NCBI RefSeq assembly: GCF_042650565.1
Contig: NZ_JBHSBH010000004.1
Span: 372,001 to 436,000, forward strand
DNA length: 64,000 nt
Direction: 5' to 3'
DNA from: Nocardiopsis_B sediminis
GTDB lineage: Bacteria; Actinomycetota; Actinomycetes; Streptosporangiales; Streptosporangiaceae
Below are positions 60,468-64,000 of this stretch, in pieces. The position numbers and the translations under genes were made by a program. The notes under the pieces were generated by a model that saw only the letters and a list, made by a program, of their open reading frames with translations, had not been told where the DNA came from and made no database searches. The first letter of the stretch is position 1; each line of letters opens with the position of its first letter.

Positions 60468-61676
60468 ATGACTGTACGACTACTGACGAACATCGGGCGG
60501 CTGTGGACCGGGACCGATCTCCTCAGTAACGCGGCGATGCTCATCCACCACGACCGCATCGCGTGGGTCGGAGCCGCCGCGGACCTTCCGCAGAGCCTTC
60601 CGGGCGTCATCGACGACATCGTCGACGTCGACGAAGTCGACAACCTCGGCGGCGGACTGGTCACCCCTGGGTTGATCGACGCCCACTGCCACCCGGTGTA
60701 CGCGGGCAACCGCTACGCCGAGGTCGCCATGCGCGCCAGCGGCGCCTCCAAGGCCGAGATCGTCGGCGCGGGCGGCGGGGTCGCCTCCACGGTCACCGTG
60801 ACCCGCGGGACCGATCCCTGGACCCTGTGCAACGCGGTCCGCGAGCGGCTGCGCCACTGGGTGCTCTCCGGGTGCACCACCGTCGAGGCCAAGACCGGCT
60901 ACCACCTCACGCGCGACGGCGAACTCGCCGACGTCCGGCTGCTGCGCTCGCTGGAGGAGGAGCCCGGCATGCCACGGCTGCACGTCACCTTCTTCGCGGC
61001 CCACGCGGTGCCGCCCGAGTACTTCGGCCGGCCGCGCGACTACGTCGACGCCGTGTGCTCGTGGCTGCCCGACGCCGCCCGCGCCGGCGCCGACGGCGTG
61101 GACGTCTACTGCGACAACCAGCAGTTCACCTCCGACGACGCCCGGATGCTGCTGTCGGCGGGCCGCTCCGTGGGGCTCCAGACCCACATGCACGCCTGCA
61201 CCCGGCCGCGGCACGGCGCCATCCGCATGGCGGCCGACCTCCAGTGCTCCTCGGTCGACCTCGTGCACGAGACCGACGAGGACGACATCCTCGCGCTGGC
61301 CAAGACCAGCACGCCGGTCGTCGTCTGCCCCACCACCTCGCTGCACGAGCACCGGCACCCGCCGGTGCGGTCGCTGCTCGACCACGGCGTGCCCGTGGGG
61401 CTGGGCACCGACCACAACCCCGGCCAGTCGGGCACGATGTCCCTGCCGCTGGCGATCTCCATGGCCATCTCGATGTTCAACATGAGCGTCCTGGAGGCAC
61501 TTCGCGCGGCGACCGTCGGCGGCGCCTACGCGCTGGGTGCCACCGACCGCGGCCTGCTGGCCCCGGGCCAGTACGCCGACATCGTCCAGTGGGACGCCGA
61601 CCACGAGGGCGCGTTCGCCTGGTCCTACGGCCTGAACACACTGCGGGTGTGGCGCGGCGGCGAGACCATCCGCTGA
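60468..61676 (+). CDS. Imidazolonepropionase-like amidohydrolase
   Basis: A 402-residue metal-dependent amidohydrolase. The N-terminal metal motif is GLIDAHCHPVYAGNRYAEVA; GGGVASTVTVTR, VEAKTGYHLTRDGEL, VDVYCDNQQFTSDDARML and GTDHNPGQSGTMSLPLAIS are the counterparts of HutI sequences. Several positions differ from true HutI (KTGYHLT for KSGYGLD, HMHACT for KVHADE), and no other histidine-use gene lies nearby. An imidazolone-like or other cyclic-amide substrate is therefore only a guess. It ends in a hairpin shared with the convergent holA. Start ATG 60468 has GGTGAGACG ahead. Confidence 0.8.
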   Translation: MTVRLLTNIGRLWTGTDLLSNAAMLIHHDRIAWVGAAADLPQSLPGVIDDIVDVDEVDNLGGGLVTPGLIDAHCHPVYAGNRYAEVAMRASGASKAEIVGAGGGVASTVTVTRGTDPWTLCNAVRERLRHWVLSGCTTVEAKTGYHLTRDGELADVRLLRSLEEEPGMPRLHVTFFAAHAVPPEYFGRPRDYVDAVCSWLPDAARAGADGVDVYCDNQQFTSDDARMLLSAGRSVGLQTHMHACTRPRHGAIRMAADLQCSSVDLVHETDEDDILALAKTSTPVVVCPTTSLHEHRHPPVRSLLDHGVPVGLGTDHNPGQSGTMSLPLAISMAISMFNMSVLEALRAATVGGAYALGATDRGLLAPGQYADIVQWDADHEGAFAWSYGLNTLRVWRGGETIR

Positions 61677-61705
61677 CCGCTCCGGCCGCCCGCCGGAAAC
61701 ACTTT

Positions 61706-61771
61706 CACGGGTTCGCCCGGACGGCCGCANNNNNNNNNNNNNNNNNNNNNNNNNNTCCGGGCGAACCCGTG
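61706..61771. terminator. Bidirectional terminator containing an assembly gap
   Basis: 16-bp perfect arms (61706-61721 and 61756-61771) flank a loop that holds 26 N (61730-61755). It lies between the convergent amidohydrolase and holA genes. The gap falling in the loop suggests sequencing failed at the stable hairpin. Confidence 0.8.
61730..61755. other. Assembly gap, 26 N
   Basis: Unknown bases between two genes, inside the loop of the hairpin described for 61706-61771. No coding sequence is affected. Confidence 0.95.
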
Positions 61772-61782
61772 TGCGGGGGTGG

Positions 61783-62757
61783 TCAGCCGCGGCGGCTCCG
61801 GGCGGTCGCGATCTCGATCACGGCCCGCTCCAGGGCGTAGGCGGGGTCGCGACCCGCGCCCTTGATCAGCGCGTCCGTCTCGGCGATCACCGACATCGCC
61901 CGCGCCAGCCCCTGCGGGCTCCAGCCCCGGGCCTGCTGGCGCAGGGTCTTCAGCTTCCACGGCGGGACCTTGGCGCGCTTGGCGAGGTCGGCCTCGCTGC
62001 CGCCGCGCGGCGGCTGGGCGACCACCGCCAGGCCGCGGACGGCCGAGGCCAGGGCGCTGTTGATGAGCACCGGTGCGGTGCCCACCGACAGCGACCAGCG
62101 CAGCTGCTCCAGCGCCTCGGGCAGCCGCCCCTCGACGGCGCGGTCGGCGACGGTGAACCCGGAGGCCTCGGCCTTGCCCGTGTGGTAACGGGCCACCGCG
62201 GCGGTGTCGATACGGCCGTCGGTATCGGCGATGAGCTGGGTGCAGGCCGCGGCGATCTCGCGCAGGTCGGTGCCGACGGCGTCGAGCAGCGACTGTGCGG
62301 CGTCGGGCGCGATCTGCCGGCCCGCGCGCGAGAACTCGCCCTTGACGAAGTTCAGGCGCTCCGGGCCCTTGGTGAGCTTGGCGCAGGAGACGCGGGTGGC
62401 CCCCGCCTTCACCGCGGTGTCGAGCAGCGCCTTCCCCTTGGCGCCGCCCGCGTGCACCAGCACCAGGACCACGTCGTCGGCGGGGTCCTTGATGTGGCCG
62501 GTGACCACGGCGGCGATGTCCTTCGTGAGGTCCTGGGCCGACCGCAGCACCACCACCCGGCGCTCCCCGAACAGCGAGGGGGAGGTGACCTCCACCAGCT
62601 TGGCGGCGGTGACCTGGCCGGGGACGAGGTCGTGCACGTCGACATCGGGATCGCCGGCGCGCACGGCGGCGACCAGCTCGGCCACGGCGCGGTCGACCAG
62701 CAGTTCCTCATCGCCGACGACGGCCGTGAGCGGGGTGACGGAGGTGGTGGAGCCCAT
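61783..62757 (-). CDS. holA: DNA polymerase III delta subunit
   Basis: HolA is the clamp-loader subunit that opens the beta sliding clamp. At 324 residues it is of normal size. Visible family parts are TAVVGDEELLVDRAVAELVA at the start, SPSLFGERRVVVLRSAQDL, a mid-protein VLVLVHAGGAKGKALLDTAV, and the C-terminal collar helices (VPPWKLKTLRQQARGWSPQG, ALERAVIEIATARSRRG). ATG 62757 begins MGSTTSVTPLTA. In actinobacteria it normally follows comEC directly. Here 914 bases with two genes on the opposite strand separate them. Confidence 0.93.
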   Translation of the reverse strand: MGSTTSVTPLTAVVGDEELLVDRAVAELVAAVRAGDPDVDVHDLVPGQVTAAKLVEVTSPSLFGERRVVVLRSAQDLTKDIAAVVTGHIKDPADDVVLVLVHAGGAKGKALLDTAVKAGATRVSCAKLTKGPERLNFVKGEFSRAGRQIAPDAAQSLLDAVGTDLREIAAACTQLIADTDGRIDTAAVARYHTGKAEASGFTVADRAVEGRLPEALEQLRWSLSVGTAPVLINSALASAVRGLAVVAQPPRGGSEADLAKRAKVPPWKLKTLRQQARGWSPQGLARAMSVIAETDALIKGAGRDPAYALERAVIEIATARSRRG

Positions 62758-62875
62758 GCATGCAGCATGCCACGTCCCACGGACGCACTCGCGCCGTTCC
62801 GGGGGGCCAGGGGCGTGACGGGTCTGAGGGGACCTGCCTCTGGCGGAGGTACGGCAGGGGGGATACGGTCACCCG

Positions 62876-63289
62876 GTGACCCCCACGATGATCCCGATCC
62901 TCGCCCTGCTGCTCGGCGGCACTTTCGTCTACATCGGTGTCCGTGAACTGCGCACCGTAACCTGGCTGCGCCGCAACGGGATCCGCGTGCCGGGCACCGT
63001 CACCGGTCGGCGGAGCGGGGGCAACACGGGCTCGACGACGGCTGCGGTGTTCGAGTTCGACACCGCCGACGGCCGGCATGTGCGGACCAGCCAGCGGGTC
63101 TCGACCAACTTCGGCATGCTCCGCGCTGGGCAGGCCGTGACCGTGGCCTACGACCCCGACAAGCCGGAGCGCGCCGAGATCATCGAGGCCAAGACGACCA
63201 CTGCGGGCGCGGTCGTCGCCCTCCTCGTCGGTTCGATCTTCAGCTTGGCCGGAATCGTGGCCGGCGTCATCGTCTTCTGGGTACTGTAG
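62876..63289 (+). CDS. DUF3592-family membrane protein
   Basis: A 137-residue protein: an N-terminal hydrophobic helix (about 5-22), a beta-rich middle (VPGTVTGRRSGGNTGSTTAA, VFEFDTADGRHVRT, VTVAYDPDKPERAEI) and a C-terminal helix (about 112-135). The YDPxxPxxA motif with two flanking helices is typical of DUF3592. Function is unknown; such proteins are often scattered in actinobacterial genomes. GTG 62876 is the start. It lies on the strand opposite to holA and comEC. Confidence 0.75.
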   Translation: MTPTMIPILALLLGGTFVYIGVRELRTVTWLRRNGIRVPGTVTGRRSGGNTGSTTAAVFEFDTADGRHVRTSQRVSTNFGMLRAGQAVTVAYDPDKPERAEIIEAKTTTAGAVVALLVGSIFSLAGIVAGVIVFWVL

Positions 63290-63378
63290 GCAGAAATAGG
63301 AACGATCTGTTCCGCATTGCCTTCTGCCTTCGTCCCGCAACACCGGAGAGGCCGGTGAGCGGGAACGAAGAAGGTCGC

Positions 63379-63684
63379 ATGCTGAGGGGGATGGCCACCG
63401 TCGGTTTCTGGGCGGATGATGTCGAGGCGGCGAAGGCGTGGTAGGCGGAGCTGCTGGGCGTCGGTCCGTATTTCGAGCGCTCCGGGCCGGACGGGCGCCC
63501 CGCCTACGCCGAGTTCCGCCTGGGGGACTTCCAAGATGAGCTCGGCCTGATCGACCGTTGCTACGCACCCGGCGGGACACCCGGTCGGGGCGGCGCGGTC
63601 GTCTACTGGCACGTCGACGACGCGCCGGCGGCCCTGGAGCGCCTGAGCCGGAAGCCCTCTCCCATGCCTGGTCAGCGGTCTTGA
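63379..63684 (+). pseudogene. VOC-family (glyoxalase-like) pseudogene
   Basis: From ATG 63379 the frame reads MLRGMATVGFWADDVEAAKA then W and a TAG stop at 63442-63444, where the family normally has tyrosine (AWYAELLG). Past the stop it continues AELLGVGPYFERSGPDGRP, YAEFRLGDFQDELGLIDRC and VYWHVDDAPAALERL. It then loses similarity and ends at TGA 63682-63684. About 100 codons remain of a family of roughly 125, so it has both an internal stop and a missing C-terminus. The end overlaps the comEC stop. A single-base error could explain the TAG but not the truncation. Confidence 0.75.
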
Positions 63685-64000
63685 GGGCCGCGGCGGACCG
63701 CGGAGGGGCCGTCGGGGGTCGGGATCACGGCGATGTCGCCGTGGTGGTCGGTGCGGTGGTTGGCCGGTGTCAGGCCCGTCAGGATCTCCCACGTGCGCGG
63801 GGCGGGGTGGCCGAACGGGTTGTCGGCGCCCACCGAGGTCAGGGTCATGCGTGGGCGGGTGGCCTCGAGGAACGCCGGTTCCTGGCCCTGCGCGCCGTGG
63901 TGCGGGGTCTTGAGGACGTCGACGTCGCGGATCGCGGGGGAGCCCAGGAGCGCCCGCTGCGGCGATTCCTCGATGTCCCCTGTGAGGAGCACGCGCATCG
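63672..64000 (-). CDS. comEC: ComEC/Rec2 C-terminal (metallo-hydrolase) part
   Basis: The 3' end of a leftward gene that continues beyond the window. The sequence VLLTGDIEESPQRALLGSPA, then VDVLKTPHHGAQGQEP and MTLTSVGADNPFGHPAPRTW, matches the C-terminal beta-lactamase-like domain of ComEC, the membrane channel for DNA uptake in competent bacteria. The PHHGA motif and the GADNPFGHP segment are characteristic. The transmembrane competence domain lies outside the window. The stop is TGA at 63672-63674. Whether the organism is competent cannot be judged. Confidence 0.85.
   Translation of the reverse strand, partial: MRVLLTGDIEESPQRALLGSPAIRDVDVLKTPHHGAQGQEPAFLEATRPRMTLTSVGADNPFGHPAPRTWEILTGLTPANHRTDHHGDIAVIPTPDGPSAVRRGPQDR

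Overview
The window is high-GC actinobacterial chromosome. The evidence is strong G/C bias at third codon positions, frequent GTG and TTG starts, and a gene order seen across Actinobacteria: dapA-rnj-ftsK-rodZ-rimO-pgsA-cinA-clgR, DUF3046-recA-recX, gluABCD, miaB, miaA-dapF-hflX and comEC-holA. The style (fused urease gamma/beta, glycerol, urease and sugar-ABC modules placed inside the core order) suggests a Streptosporangiales/Nocardiopsaceae-like organism. That placement is inference, not a database match. Three short runs of N (26875-26909, 54180-54182, 61730-61755) mark a draft assembly. Two of them break genes only because the written gap length is out of frame.

Layout. 1-6031: end of egtD, dapB, then a compact urease operon (ureAB fusion, ureC, ureF, ureG, ureD, no ureE) behind a GlnR-like box. 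6054-9620: a leftward glycerol module (IclR-type regulator, glpK, glpF) with a matching 17-bp operator in front of both the regulator and glpK. 9770-11760: menA, a GNAT acetyltransferase and a small holin-like membrane protein. 11808-22950: dapA-rnj, ftsK, rodZ, rimO-pgsA-cinA, clgR, dps, and an Rrf2 regulator. 23044-29565: a sugar-oligomer cluster (GH3 glycosidase, two permeases, binding lipoprotein) facing a ROK regulator across an A+T-rich operator region. 29607-37633: GNAT, the giant helicase Lhr, DUF3046, recA-recX with SOS boxes. 37793-43454: an S9 peptidase and a glutamate-type ABC transporter. 43692-52317: miaB, a TetR-P450-P450 operon under a 43-bp perfect palindrome, an extradiol-dioxygenase-like protein, a VOC protein, miaA and dapF. 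52406-58501: glycolate oxidase glcDEF with malate synthase aceB. 58678-64000: hflX, an orphan HutI-like amidohydrolase, holA, a DUF3592 protein, a VOC pseudogene and the C-terminus of ComEC.

How the parts work together. DapB, DapA and DapF belong to diaminopimelate/lysine synthesis. MiaB and MiaA act in sequence on tRNA A37. RimO methylthiolates ribosomal protein S12. GlcDEF oxidises glycolate to glyoxylate, which AceB condenses with acetyl-CoA to malate. The urease operon carries structural subunits plus the FGD maturation factors, and nickel delivery may rely on a His-rich tail of UreG.

No CRISPR array, rRNA, tRNA, transposase, prophage or recognisable defence system was found. The most distinctive accessory signals are the TetR/P450 pair with its exceptional palindrome inserted into a conserved tRNA-modification neighbourhood, the paired glycerol operators, and the twin operators at aceB. 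All regulatory assignments rest on sequence patterns only.
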